A DNA stretch of 64,000 nt from contig NZ_JODM01000013.1 of the NCBI RefSeq assembly GCF_000717995.1, positions 1-64,000 of the forward strand. The letters are read 5' to 3'. The notes beneath the pieces were generated by a model, which was not told the DNA's origin, ran no database searches, and saw nothing but the letters and a program-made list of their open reading frames with translations. Source of the DNA: Streptomyces violaceorubidus. Lineage in GTDB: Bacteria > Actinomycetota > Actinomycetes > Streptomycetales > Streptomycetaceae. Each line of letters opens with the position of its first letter. Position 1 is the stretch's first letter. This document shows positions 51,586 to 64,000 of this stretch, in pieces. A program made the translations under genes and the position numbers.

Positions 51586-52014
51586 GTGGCTGCTCGCAAC
51601 ACGGCCCGCAAACGCGCCTTCCAGATCCTCTTCGAGGGCGATCAGCGCGGCGCCGACGTCCTGACGGTGCTCGCCGACTGGGTCCGGCACTCCCGGTCCG
51701 ACACCCGGCAGCCGCCGGTGAGCGAGTACACGATGGAGCTGGTCGAGGGCTACGCCGAGCGCGCGAAGCGCATCGACGAGCTGATCGCGCAGTACTCGGT
51801 CGACTGGACGCTCGACCGGATGCCGGTCGTCGACCGCAACATCCTGCGCCTGGGCGCGTACGAGCTGCTCTGGGTCGACGGGACCCCGGACGCCGTCGTC
51901 CTGGACGAGATGGTGCAGCTGGCGAAGGAGTTCTCCACGGACGAGTCGCCCGCGTTCATCAACGGCCTGCTCGGACGACTGAAGGACCTGAAGCCCTCGC
52001 TGCGCCGCGAGTAG
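51586..52014 (+). CDS. nusB: Transcription antitermination factor NusB
   Basis: The product has 142 residues from a GTG. It is an all-helical RNA-binding protein that, with S10, binds boxA in rRNA leaders. It begins ARNTARKRAFQILFEGDQRG and ends with YELLWVDGTPDAVVLDEMVQLAKEFSTDESPAFINGLLGRL, the typical NusB C-terminus. The efp-nusB pair is followed by a large hairpin and the convergent bldD gene. Confidence 0.97.
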   Translation: MAARNTARKRAFQILFEGDQRGADVLTVLADWVRHSRSDTRQPPVSEYTMELVEGYAERAKRIDELIAQYSVDWTLDRMPVVDRNILRLGAYELLWVDGTPDAVVLDEMVQLAKEFSTDESPAFINGLLGRLKDLKPSLRRE

Positions 52015-52058
52015 CTCCGAGGGTTCTGCGCGCCCTGACGGCGTTGCCCGCACGCAGT

Positions 52059-52124
52059 GCAGAAACCGCCGGGGTGGCCGGGACCGAACGAACGGTTCCG
52101 GCCACCCCGGCGGCACGTTTCTGC
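52059..52124. terminator. Long hairpin between nusB and bldD
   Basis: GCAGAAAC...CGCCGGGGTGGCCGG (from 52059) pairs with CCGGCCACCCCGGCG...GTTTCTGC (to 52124), interrupted by a small bulge and a mismatch. It lies between convergent genes and can terminate both. Confidence 0.85.
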
Positions 52125-52138
52125 TGGGGTGGTGGAGC

Positions 52139-52642
52139 TCAGAGCTCCTCGTGGGACGCCACCGCGCGGCGCGCGTCCGCGTCCAGGACGCCCCAGCTGA
52201 TCAGCTGCTCGGTGAGGACCGAGGGCGACTGGTCGTAGATGACGGCGAGAGTGCGCAGGTCGTCCTGGCGGATCGAGAGCACCTTGCCGTTGTAGTCACC
52301 GCGCTGCGACTGGATCGTGGCCGCGTACCGCTGGAGCGGGCCCGCCTTCTCGGCCGGCACGGTGGCCAGCCGCTCCAGGTCCAGGACCAGCTTCGGCGGC
52401 GGCTCGGCGGCGCCGCCCGGGGTGGTGCCCGGCAGCAGCTCCTGCACGGGAACGCCGTAGAAGTCCGCCAGCTCGGCGAGGCGCTGCACGGTCACGGCAC
52501 GGTCGCCGCGCTCGTACGAGCCGACCACGACGGCCTTCCAGCGGCCCTGGGACTTCTCCTCGACACCATGGAGGGAAAGGCCCTGCTGGGTGCGGATGGC
52601 CCGGAGCTTGGCCCCGAGCTGTTTGGCGTATTCGCTGGACAT
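52139..52642 (-). CDS. bldD: Developmental regulator BldD
   Basis: The product has 167 residues, with an ATG preceded by GGGGAG. It is the master repressor of Streptomyces sporulation genes during vegetative growth. The N-terminal HTH (about 1-70, MSSEYAKQLGAKLRAIRTQQGLSLHGVEE and SYERGDRAVTVQRLAELADFYGV) binds DNA. The C-terminal domain has the cyclic-di-GMP signature RGD-x8-RQDD (in SQRGDYNGKVLSIRQDD), where a tetramer of the dinucleotide joins two monomers. The length equals that of S. coelicolor BldD. Its upstream region holds a TCAC-T-GTGA site, in keeping with known autorepression. Confidence 0.98.
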   Translation of the reverse strand: MSSEYAKQLGAKLRAIRTQQGLSLHGVEEKSQGRWKAVVVGSYERGDRAVTVQRLAELADFYGVPVQELLPGTTPGGAAEPPPKLVLDLERLATVPAEKAGPLQRYAATIQSQRGDYNGKVLSIRQDDLRTLAVIYDQSPSVLTEQLISWGVLDADARRAVASHEEL

Positions 52643-52696
52643 ATGGCTCCCCGGACAAGGTGTCGACGCGGCTGCCTGTTGTCCGCCGCGCGGCTG

Positions 52697-52716
52697 GTAA
52701 CTCACTGTGAGGTTAC
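52697..52716. promoter_or_regulatory. Palindromic site upstream of bldD, probable BldD operator
   Basis: The core TCAC-T-GTGA (52702-52710) is flanked by GTAAC and GTTAC. BldD is known to bind sites built from AGTGA and TCAC halves and to repress its own promoter. This site lies 55-75 bases before the bldD ATG. The exact overlap with -35/-10 boxes is not clear by eye. Confidence 0.5.
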
Positions 52717-52867
52717 GCAGCGTTACTCTGCCGCGTCAAGCCGAATGGTCCGCACCGACTCTTCCGTGGTAACCGCCCTTCGTTACTCCGGACGGGTGAT
52801 CGATGTGCGGCAGAAGGGTGACAGGGGAGTGTCCGGGGGGGCCGCCGGGGAGGTTCTGTGGGCCTGC

Positions 52868-52873
52868 TACTGT
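52868..52873 (+). promoter_or_regulatory. -10 box of the pyr operon promoter
   Basis: TACTGT lies 66 bases before the pyrR ATG. Transcription from about 52880 would place the PyrR-binding hairpin inside the leader. No good -35 box was found. Confidence 0.45.
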
Positions 52874-52902
52874 AGGTGGCGCATATCCGACGTCCTTTAA
52901 AG

Positions 52903-53508
<606 letters not shown>

Positions 53509-53622
53509 CACCCCGCGTACGCGCCCAGCCGTGCCGTGCGCGTGCTCGGCGCGCCCCCGTACGCGCCCGGCCGCCCGAATTAGCCCGCTCTTCCGCATGA
53601 CTCGCCCTACGGAGCCTGACAG

Positions 53623-54603
53623 ATGCAGCGTCATCTCATCTCGGCCGCCGACCTCACCCGCGACGACGCCGTCCTCATCCTCGACACCGCCGAGGAGATG
53701 GCCCGGGTCGCGGACCGGCCGATCAAGAAACTGCCCACCCTGCGCGGCCGTACCGTCGTGAACCTCTTCTTCGAGGACTCCACCCGGACCCGGATCTCCT
53801 TCGAGGCCGCCGAGAAGCGGCTGTCCGCGGACGTCATCAACTTCACCGCCAAGGGCTCCAGCGTCTCCAAGGGCGAGTCCCTCAAGGACACCGCCCAGAC
53901 CCTGGAGGCGATGGGCGTCGACGCCGTCGTCATCCGGCACAGCGCGTCCGGCGCCCCCTACCGCCTGGCCACCTCCGGCTGGATCGACGCCGCCGTGGTC
54001 AACGCCGGGGACGGCACCCACCAGCACCCCACCCAGGCGCTGCTCGACGCCTTCACCATGCGCCGCCGCCTGGTCGGCCGCGACGCCGGGCTCGGCAAGG
54101 ACCTGGACGGCCGCCGGATCACCCTCGTCGGCGACATCCTGCACAGCCGCGTCGCCCGCTCCAACGTCGACCTGCTGCACACCCTCGGCGCCGAGGTCAC
54201 CCTCGTCGCCCCGCCGACCCTGCTGCCGGTCGGCGTCGAGACCTGGCCCTGCGAGGTCTCCTACGACCTCGACTCCACGCTGCCCAAGTCCGACGCGGTG
54301 ATGCTGCTGCGCGTGCAGCGGGAGCGGATGAACGCCGCGTTCTTCCCCACCGAGCGCGAGTACTCCCGCCGCTACGGCCTCGACGGCGACCGCATGGCGA
54401 AGATGCCCGACCACGCCATCGTGATGCACCCCGGCCCGATGGTGCGCGGCATGGAGATCACCGCCGAGGTCGCCGACTCCGACCGCTGCACGGTCGTCGA
54501 GCAGGTCACCAACGGCGTCTCCATCCGGATGGCCGTCCTGTACCTGCTGCTCGGCGGCAACGAGCCCGCCGTGTCCCACGCCCGCCCCACCGAGGAGAAG
54601 TAA
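53623..54603 (+). CDS. pyrB: Aspartate carbamoyltransferase catalytic subunit
   Basis: The product has 326 residues from an ATG. It makes N-carbamoyl-aspartate. The carbamoyl-phosphate site [13 protein letters not shown] is intact, with [41 protein letters not shown] and the aspartate loop [11 protein letters not shown]. No pyrI regulatory-subunit gene follows; pyrC does, as in other actinobacteria. The 114-base gap after pyrR shows no second PyrR hairpin. Confidence 0.98.
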   Translation: MQRHLISAADLTRDDAVLILDTAEEMARVADRPIKKLPTLRGRTVVNLFFEDSTRTRISFEAAEKRLSADVINFTAKGSSVSKGESLKDTAQTLEAMGVDAVVIRHSASGAPYRLATSGWIDAAVVNAGDGTHQHPTQALLDAFTMRRRLVGRDAGLGKDLDGRRITLVGDILHSRVARSNVDLLHTLGAEVTLVAPPTLLPVGVETWPCEVSYDLDSTLPKSDAVMLLRVQRERMNAAFFPTEREYSRRYGLDGDRMAKMPDHAIVMHPGPMVRGMEITAEVADSDRCTVVEQVTNGVSIRMAVLYLLLGGNEPAVSHARPTEEK

Positions 54604-54607
54604 GAAC

Positions 54608-55894
54608 ATGAGCAAGACCCTGATCCGCGGTGCGAAGGTGCTCGGCGGCGAGCCGCAGGACGTCCTGATCGACGGCGCCGTCGTCGAGGCGGTCGGCCGG
54701 AACCTGTCCGCCGAGGGCGCGGAGGTCGTCGAGGCCGACGGCAAGGTGCTGCTGCCCGGCCTGGTCGACCTGCACACCCACCTGCGCGAGCCCGGCCGCG
54801 AGGACTCCGAGACGGTCCTGACCGGCACCCGCGCGGCGGCGAGCGGCGGCTACACCAACGTCTTCGCCATGGCCAACACCTTCCCGGTCGCCGACACCGC
54901 CGGTGTCGTCGAGCAGGTCTGGCGGCTCGGCCAGGAGTCCGGCTACTGCGACGTGCAGCCCATCGGCGCCGTCACCGTCGGCCTGGAGGGCGCCAAGCTC
55001 GCCGAGCTGGGGGCCATGCACGAGTCCGCGGCCGGTGTCACCGTCTTCTCCGACGACGGCAAGTGCGTCCACGACGCCGTGATCATGCGCCGTGCCCTGG
55101 AGTACGTGAAGGCCTTCGGCGGCGTCGTCGCCCAGCACGCCCAGGAGCCCCGGCTGACCGAGGGCGCCCAGATGAACGAGGGCGTCGTCTCCGCCGAGCT
55201 GGGCCTCGGCGGCTGGCCCGCCGTCGCCGAGGAGTCGATCGTCGCCCGGGACGTGCTGCTCGCCGAGCACGTCGGCTCCCGCGTCCACATCTGCCACCTG
55301 TCGACCGCCGGGTCCGTCGAGATCGTCCGCTGGGCCAAGTCCCGCGGGATCGACGTCACCGCCGAGGTCACCCCGCACCACCTCCTCCTCACCGACGAGC
55401 TGGTCCGGTCGTACGACCCGGTCTTCAAGGTCAACCCGCCGCTGCGCACCGAGCGCGACGTCATGGCCCTGCGCGAGGCACTCGCCGACGGCACGATCGA
55501 CATCGTCGCCACCGACCACGCCCCGCACCCGCACGAGGACAAGGACTGCGAGTGGGCCGCCGCCGCCATGGGGATGGTGGGCCTGGAGACCGCGCTGTCG
55601 GTGGTGCAGGCGACCATGGTGGACACGGGCCTGCTGGACTGGGCCGGCGTCGCCGACCGGATGTCCTTCAAGCCCGCGCAGATCGGACAGGCCACCGGAC
55701 ACGGCCGTCCCGTCTCGGCTGGTGAGCCCGCCAACCTCACCCTGGTCGATGCGGCATACCGTGGCCAGGTGGACCCCGCGGGCTTCGCCTCGCGCAGTCG
55801 CAACACCCCCTACGAGGGGCGTGAGCTGCCGGGCCGTGTGACGCACACGTGGCTGCGGGGCAAGGCCACGCTCGTCGACGGGAAGCTCACGTGA
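54608..55894 (+). CDS. pyrC: Dihydroorotase
   Basis: The product has 428 residues, starting 4 bases after pyrB. It is a type I amidohydrolase that cyclises carbamoyl-aspartate. Metal ligands are visible in [20 protein letters not shown], the HICHLST motif and [25 protein letters not shown] and the C-terminal [15 protein letters not shown] are typical. It is inactive alone in some species, but all ligands are present here. The next gene overlaps by GTGA. Confidence 0.98.
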   Translation: MSKTLIRGAKVLGGEPQDVLIDGAVVEAVGRNLSAEGAEVVEADGKVLLPGLVDLHTHLREPGREDSETVLTGTRAAASGGYTNVFAMANTFPVADTAGVVEQVWRLGQESGYCDVQPIGAVTVGLEGAKLAELGAMHESAAGVTVFSDDGKCVHDAVIMRRALEYVKAFGGVVAQHAQEPRLTEGAQMNEGVVSAELGLGGWPAVAEESIVARDVLLAEHVGSRVHICHLSTAGSVEIVRWAKSRGIDVTAEVTPHHLLLTDELVRSYDPVFKVNPPLRTERDVMALREALADGTIDIVATDHAPHPHEDKDCEWAAAAMGMVGLETALSVVQATMVDTGLLDWAGVADRMSFKPAQIGQATGHGRPVSAGEPANLTLVDAAYRGQVDPAGFASRSRNTPYEGRELPGRVTHTWLRGKATLVDGKLT

Positions 55895-56466
55895 CATCTG
55901 TAGCACCGGTAATCCTGCTGGCCGCCGAGAAGGAATCGGCGGAAGTGACCGACTGGGCCGCCCGCGTCGGCTGGGTCGTCGGCCTGGGCCTCTTCGTGGC
56001 GCTCGTCTACTGGCTGATGCGCGAGGGCTGGAAGTGGCGCGGCACGCTCCAGGGCGACCTCCCCGAGCTGCCCGGCGCGCCGGACGAGCCGGGCACGGCG
56101 AGACTGGTGCTGAGCGGCCGCTACCACGGTTCCACCACCGCCGGTCAGTGGCTGGACCGCATCGTCGCGCACGGCCTGGGCACCCGCAGCCGGGTCGAGC
56201 TGACCCTGACCGACGCGGGACTGGACGTCGTACGCCCCGGCGCCGCCGACTTCTTCGTCCCCGTCGCCGCGCTGCGCGAGGCCCGGCTGGACAAGGGCAT
56301 CGCCGGCAAGGTCCTCACCGAGGGCGGCCTGCTGGTCGTCACCTGGGCCCACGGCGACAAGCTGATCGACTCCGGCTTCCGCTCCGACCACGCGGCCGAG
56401 CACAACGAGTGGGTCGACACCCTGAACGACATGATCAACAAGACGGAAACGGAAGGCGCACGATGA
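55891..56466 (+). CDS. Membrane protein embedded in the pyr operon (PH-like)
   Basis: The product has 191 residues, with a GTG overlapping the pyrC stop. One transmembrane helix lies at about 26-44 ([18 protein letters not shown]). A cytoplasmic domain of about 130 residues follows with alternating strands ([62 protein letters not shown]) and a final helix, the pattern of a bacterial PH-like fold. A similar membrane protein sits between pyrC and carA in Mycobacterium (Rv1382 position). No transport or catalytic motif is seen. Both ends overlap neighbours, so it is co-translated with pyrimidine enzymes; its role is unknown. Confidence 0.85.
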   Translation: MTSVAPVILLAAEKESAEVTDWAARVGWVVGLGLFVALVYWLMREGWKWRGTLQGDLPELPGAPDEPGTARLVLSGRYHGSTTAGQWLDRIVAHGLGTRSRVELTLTDAGLDVVRPGAADFFVPVAALREARLDKGIAGKVLTEGGLLVVTWAHGDKLIDSGFRSDHAAEHNEWVDTLNDMINKTETEGAR

Positions 56467-57597
56467 CGACCTCCAGCAGGGGAGCCCACCGGACTCCCGC
56501 CGTACTCGTCCTGGAGGACGGCCGGATCTTCCGCGGCCGCGCCTACGGGGCCGTGGGGGCCACCTTCGGCGAAGCCGTGTTCTCCACCGGCATGACCGGC
56601 TACCAGGAGACCCTCACCGACCCGTCCTACCACCGACAGGTCGTCGTGATGACCGCCCCGCACGTCGGGAACACCGGGATCAACGACGAGGACATGGAGT
56701 CCAGGAAGATCTGGGTCTCCGGCTACGTCGTGCGCGACCCCGCGCGCGTGCCTTCCAACTGGCGCTCGACGCGCTCCCTCGACGAGGAACTGACCGCCCA
56801 GGGCGTCGTCGGCATCTCCGGCATCGACACCCGCGCCCTCACCCGCCACCTGCGCGAGCGCGGCGCCATGCGCGTCGGCATCTTCTCCGGCCAGGCGCTG
56901 CCCGACGAGGGCACCATGCTCGCCGAGGTCCGCCAGGCCCCCGAGATGAGCGGCGCCGACCTCTCCGCCGAGGTCGCCACCACCGAGGCGTACGTCGTCC
57001 CGGCGATCGGCGAGAAGAAGTTCACCGTCGCCGCCGTCGACCTCGGCATCAAGGGCATGACCCCGCACCGGATGGCCGAGCGCGGCATCGAGGTGCACGT
57101 CCTGCCCGCCACGGCCACCGTCGACGAGGTCTACGCCGTCGAGCCGGACGGCGTGTTCTTCTCCAACGGCCCCGGCGACCCCGCCACCGCCGACCACCCG
57201 GTCTCGGTCATGCAGGGCGTCCTGGAGCGCGGCACCCCGCTCTTCGGCATCTGCTTCGGCAACCAGATCCTGGGCCGCGCGCTCGGCTTCGGCACCTTCA
57301 AGCTGAAGTACGGCCACCGGGGCATCAACCAGCCCGTGCAGGACCGTACGACCGGCAAGGTCGAGGTCACCGCGCACAACCACGGATTCGCCGTCGACGC
57401 CCCGCTCGACCAGGTCTCCGACACCCCCTACGGCCGCGCCGAGGTCTCCCACGTCTGCCTCAACGACAACGTGGTGGAGGGGCTCCAGCTCCTCGACCGG
57501 CCGGCCTTCAGCGTCCAGTACCACCCCGAAGCGGCGGCCGGCCCGCACGACGCCGCCTACCTGTTCGACCGCTTCGTGAAGCTCATGGAGGGCCAGC

Positions 57598-57605
<8 letters not shown>
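56463..57605 (+). CDS. carA: Carbamoyl-phosphate synthase small subunit
   Basis: The product has 380 residues, with an ATG overlapping the upstream stop. It hydrolyses glutamine for CarB. The triad is Cys264 in [11 protein letters not shown] with His354 and Glu356 in YHPEAAAG. The N-terminal subunit-contact half starts [17 protein letters not shown] and has [15 protein letters not shown]. carB starts 8 bases before its end. Confidence 0.98.
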
Positions 57606-60906
<3,301 letters not shown>

Positions 60907-60913
60907 CAGCCCC

Positions 60914-60943
60914 GAGGGGGACACCGGAAACGGTGTCCCCCTC
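60914..60943 (+). terminator. Terminator hairpin between carB and pyrD
   Basis: A perfect 13-bp stem, GAGGGGGACACCG with CGGTGTCCCCCTC, is capped by the stable GAAA tetraloop (60927-60930). The direct repeat TTCATGAGG follows before the pyrD ribosome site. It may reduce read-through into pyrD-pyrF. Confidence 0.85.
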
Positions 60944-60967
60944 TTCATGAGGCTTCATGAGGACACC

Positions 60968-62070
<1,103 letters not shown>

Positions 62071-62074
<4 letters not shown>

Positions 62075-62916
62075 CGGTGATGGAAGCCTTCGGCGCCCGG
62101 CTGCGCCGCGCGATGGACGAGCGCGGTCCCCTGTGCGTCGGCATCGACCCGCACGCCTCCCTGCTCGCCGAGTGGGGGCTGAACGACGACGTGGCCGGTC
62201 TGGAGCGCTTCAGCCGCACCGTCGTGGAGGCGGTGGCCGACCGGGTCGCCGTCCTCAAGCCGCAGAGCGCCTTCTTCGAGCGCTTCGGCTCGCGCGGCGT
62301 CGCCGTGCTGGAGAAGTCGGTCCAGGAGGCGCGGGCGGCCGGCGCGCTGGTCGTCATGGACGCCAAGCGCGGCGACATCGGCTCCACCATGGCCGCGTAC
62401 GCCGAGTCGTTCCTGAACAAGGACGCGCCGCTGTTCTCGGACGCGCTGACCGTCTCCCCGTACCTCGGCTACGGCTCCCTGAAGCCGGCCGTCGACCTGG
62501 CGCGCGAGAGCGGGGCAGGCCTGTTCGTGCTGGCGCTGACCTCCAACCAGGAGGGCGGCGAGGTCCAGCACGCGGTGCGGGAGGACGGACGCAACGTCGG
62601 GGCGACGATGCTGGCCCACCTGGCCGCCGAGAACGCGGGGGAGGAGCCGCTGGGCTCCTTCGGCGCGGTGGTCGGCGCCACCCTCGGCGACCTGTCCTCG
62701 TACGACCTGGGCATCAACGGTCCGCTGTTGGCGCCGGGCATCGGGGCCCAGGGGGCGACGCCCGCGGACCTGCCGCGCGTGTTCGGTGCCGCCGTGCGCA
62801 ACGTGGTGCCGAACGTCAGCCGGGGTGTCCTTCGTCACGGTCCCGACGTGGCCGCTTTGCGGACGGCCGCGGACCGCTTCGCGGCGGAGATCCGGACCGC
62901 GCTCTCGGCGTCCTGA
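62071..62916 (+). CDS. pyrF: Orotidine 5'-phosphate decarboxylase (type 2)
   Basis: The product has 281 residues, with an ATG overlapping the pyrD stop. It decarboxylates OMP to UMP. The catalytic [18 protein letters not shown] motif is intact, with [30 protein letters not shown] and [13 protein letters not shown]. The about 280-residue length and the [10 protein letters not shown] wording mark the actinobacterial type 2 group. It is the last gene of the pyr cluster. Confidence 0.98.
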
Positions 62917-63139
62917 CCCTGGATACATCCTCAAATCAGAGGGAGTATGTCCTAAATGTCCGTCCTGACGGAGGCTGACCAGGACTTTTCCGCTGTTCTC
63001 GCTGACTCTGGCGGACTTGACCGCTAGTCTCCGTCGAGAGTCAACGGGCGAGCGTGTTGCTCGTGGCTCACCAGGTGAGGGGCGACTAGGTTCCTCACCG
63101 GTCCGTATCCGACAGTTCGACATCCGAGGTGACGTAGGC
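62917..63139 (+). promoter_or_regulatory. Upstream region of the sIHF gene with a candidate promoter
   Basis: A likely promoter is CTGACT (63002-63007), a 17-base spacer, then TAGTCT (63025-63030), giving a leader of about 100 bases. The start of the gap (about 62920-62960) is unusually A+T-rich for this genome and contains an imperfect inverted repeat (GGATACATCCTC and GAGGGAGTATGTCC). No gene is present in these 223 bases. Confidence 0.5.
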
Positions 63140-63463
63140 GTGGCTCTTCCGCCCCTTACCCCTGAACAGCGCGCAGCCGCGCTCGAAAAGGCCGCCGCGG
63201 CTCGCCGGGAGCGGGCCGAGGTCAAGAATCGACTCAAGCACTCCGGCGCCTCCCTCCACGAGGTCATCAAGCAGGGTCAGGAGAACGACGTCATCGGCAA
63301 GATGAAGGTCTCCGCCCTCCTCGAGTCCCTGCCGGGCGTGGGCAAAGTCCGCGCCAAGCAGATCATGGAGCGACTGGGCATCTCCGAGAGCCGCCGCGTG
63401 CGCGGTCTCGGTTCCAACCAGATCGCGTCCCTGGAGCGCGAGTTCGGCAGCACCGGCAGCTGA
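63140..63463 (+). CDS. sihF: Integration host factor of actinobacteria (sIHF/mIHF)
   Basis: The product has 107 residues, with a GTG after GAGGTGA. It is a small, highly expressed nucleoid-associated protein unrelated in fold to E. coli IHF; it bends DNA and affects topology, sporulation and antibiotic production in Streptomyces. It starts [18 protein letters not shown], has a long basic helix ([18 protein letters not shown]) and the helix-two-turn-helix core [32 protein letters not shown]. Its length equals that of S. coelicolor sIHF, and it lies between pyrF and gmk as in Mycobacterium. Confidence 0.97.
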   Translation: MALPPLTPEQRAAALEKAAAARRERAEVKNRLKHSGASLHEVIKQGQENDVIGKMKVSALLESLPGVGKVRAKQIMERLGISESRRVRGLGSNQIASLEREFGSTGS

Positions 63464-63500
63464 GTCCGGACCACTCCGGGATTGCTGGAATAATCGCTGC

Positions 63501-64000
63501 ATGGCTGCAACACCCCGGGGGACGTCCCCCGTACCCCCGGACGCACGTCCGCGGCTGACCGTGCTCTCCGGCCCCTCGGGGGTCGGCAAGAGCACGGTCG
63601 TCGCCCATATGCGCAAGGAACACCCCGAGGTATGGCTGTCGGTCTCGGCGACGACCCGCAGGCCCCGCCCCGGCGAGCAGCACGGTGTCCACTACTTCTT
63701 CGTCAGCGACGAGGAGATGGACAAGCTGATCGCCAACGGCGAGCTGCTGGAGTGGGCCGAGTTCGCCGGCAACCGGTACGGGACGCCGCGCACGGCCGTG
63801 CTGGAGCGCCTGGAGGCCGGTGAGCCGGTCCTCCTGGAGATCGACCTCCAGGGTGCGCGGCAGGTCCGTGACTCCATGCCCGAGGCCCGGCTGGTGTTCC
63901 TGGCCCCGCCCTCCTGGGACGAGCTGGTGCGCAGGCTCACCGGCCGGGGCACCGAACCGCCCGAGGTGATCGAGCGCCGCCTCGCCGCGGCCAGGGTCGA
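63501..64000 (+). CDS. gmk: Guanylate kinase (3' end beyond the window)
   Basis: A partial gene: 166 complete codons are present and the frame is still open at base 64000. It phosphorylates GMP to GDP. Walker A is [11 protein letters not shown] (about residues 22-32). The GMP-binding segment has [43 protein letters not shown] and [26 protein letters not shown] just upstream (63489-63496) resembles a -10 box and would give a leaderless transcript from the ATG. About 30 residues should be missing at the C-terminus. Confidence 0.97.
   Translation, partial: MAATPRGTSPVPPDARPRLTVLSGPSGVGKSTVVAHMRKEHPEVWLSVSATTRRPRPGEQHGVHYFFVSDEEMDKLIANGELLEWAEFAGNRYGTPRTAVLERLEAGEPVLLEIDLQGARQVRDSMPEARLVFLAPPSWDELVRRLTGRGTEPPEVIERRLAAARV

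Overview
The window is a stretch of chromosome from a Streptomyces-type actinomycete. It is very G+C-rich with strongly G/C-ending codons, uses many GTG and some TTG starts, and carries Streptomyces hallmarks: BldD, a 107-residue sIHF/mIHF-type nucleoid protein, a phosphatidylinositol-mannoside pathway and leaderless genes with TAnnnT -10 boxes. From memory, the gene order matches the conserved core region that in S. coelicolor runs from about SCO1535 (left) to SCO1478 (right). I could not check this by alignment.

Layout. 1-2620: a damaged left edge, where a fragment of a sugar ABC-transporter permease is fused in frame to an exo-rhamnogalacturonan-lyase-like gene that also has a one-base frameshift. 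2659-8748: an SRPBCC protein, tRNA-Val(CAC), a DEDDh exonuclease divergent from an overlapping pair (DUF4365 protein plus unknown), then thrS and a HIT protein. 8836-12929 (minus): a large membrane protein and an EF-G-like GTPase. 13137-18435: phosphatidylinositol-phosphate synthase, acyltransferase and PimA-like mannosyltransferase overlapping as one operon, a LemA-like protein, and pdxST. 18485-25935: yebC, ruvCAB, yajC-secD-secF and apt. 26120-33109: relA, a DUF349 protein, a cyclophilin, a metallo-beta-lactamase hydrolase and hisS. 33310-38530: a VKOR protein, a RarA/MgsA AAA ATPase, rpsD with a long structured leader, and a STAND ATPase. 38705-45378: two small membrane-associated proteins, alaS, ruvX, mltG and aroE. 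45379-48603: an eroded gap, then aroC-aroK-aroB. 48771-52014: a P-loop kinase-like protein, a degenerate M24 peptidase, efp and nusB. 52139-62916: bldD divergent from the pyrimidine cluster pyrR-pyrB-pyrC-(membrane protein)-carA-carB-pyrD-pyrF. 63140-64000: the sIHF gene and gmk, which runs off the right edge.

Functionally the region combines tRNA charging (thrS, hisS, alaS), Holliday-junction processing (ruvABC, ruvX, rarA), Sec export, stringent response (relA, with apt beside it), the later shikimate pathway, UMP synthesis, PLP synthesis and PI-mannoside assembly. Most operons are joined by 4-nt ATGA/GTGA overlaps and bounded by strong perfect hairpins.

I saw no CRISPR array, intact insertion sequence, prophage or obvious defence island. 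The most unusual items are the chimeric left edge, the exonuclease/DUF4365/unknown trio beside tRNA-Val, the EF-G-like protein lacking normal G4 and switch I residues, the peptidase with replaced metal ligands, the prion-like N-terminus and altered motif of MltG, the structured rpsD leader, the PyrR RNA element, and two dispersed-repeat copies at gene ends.
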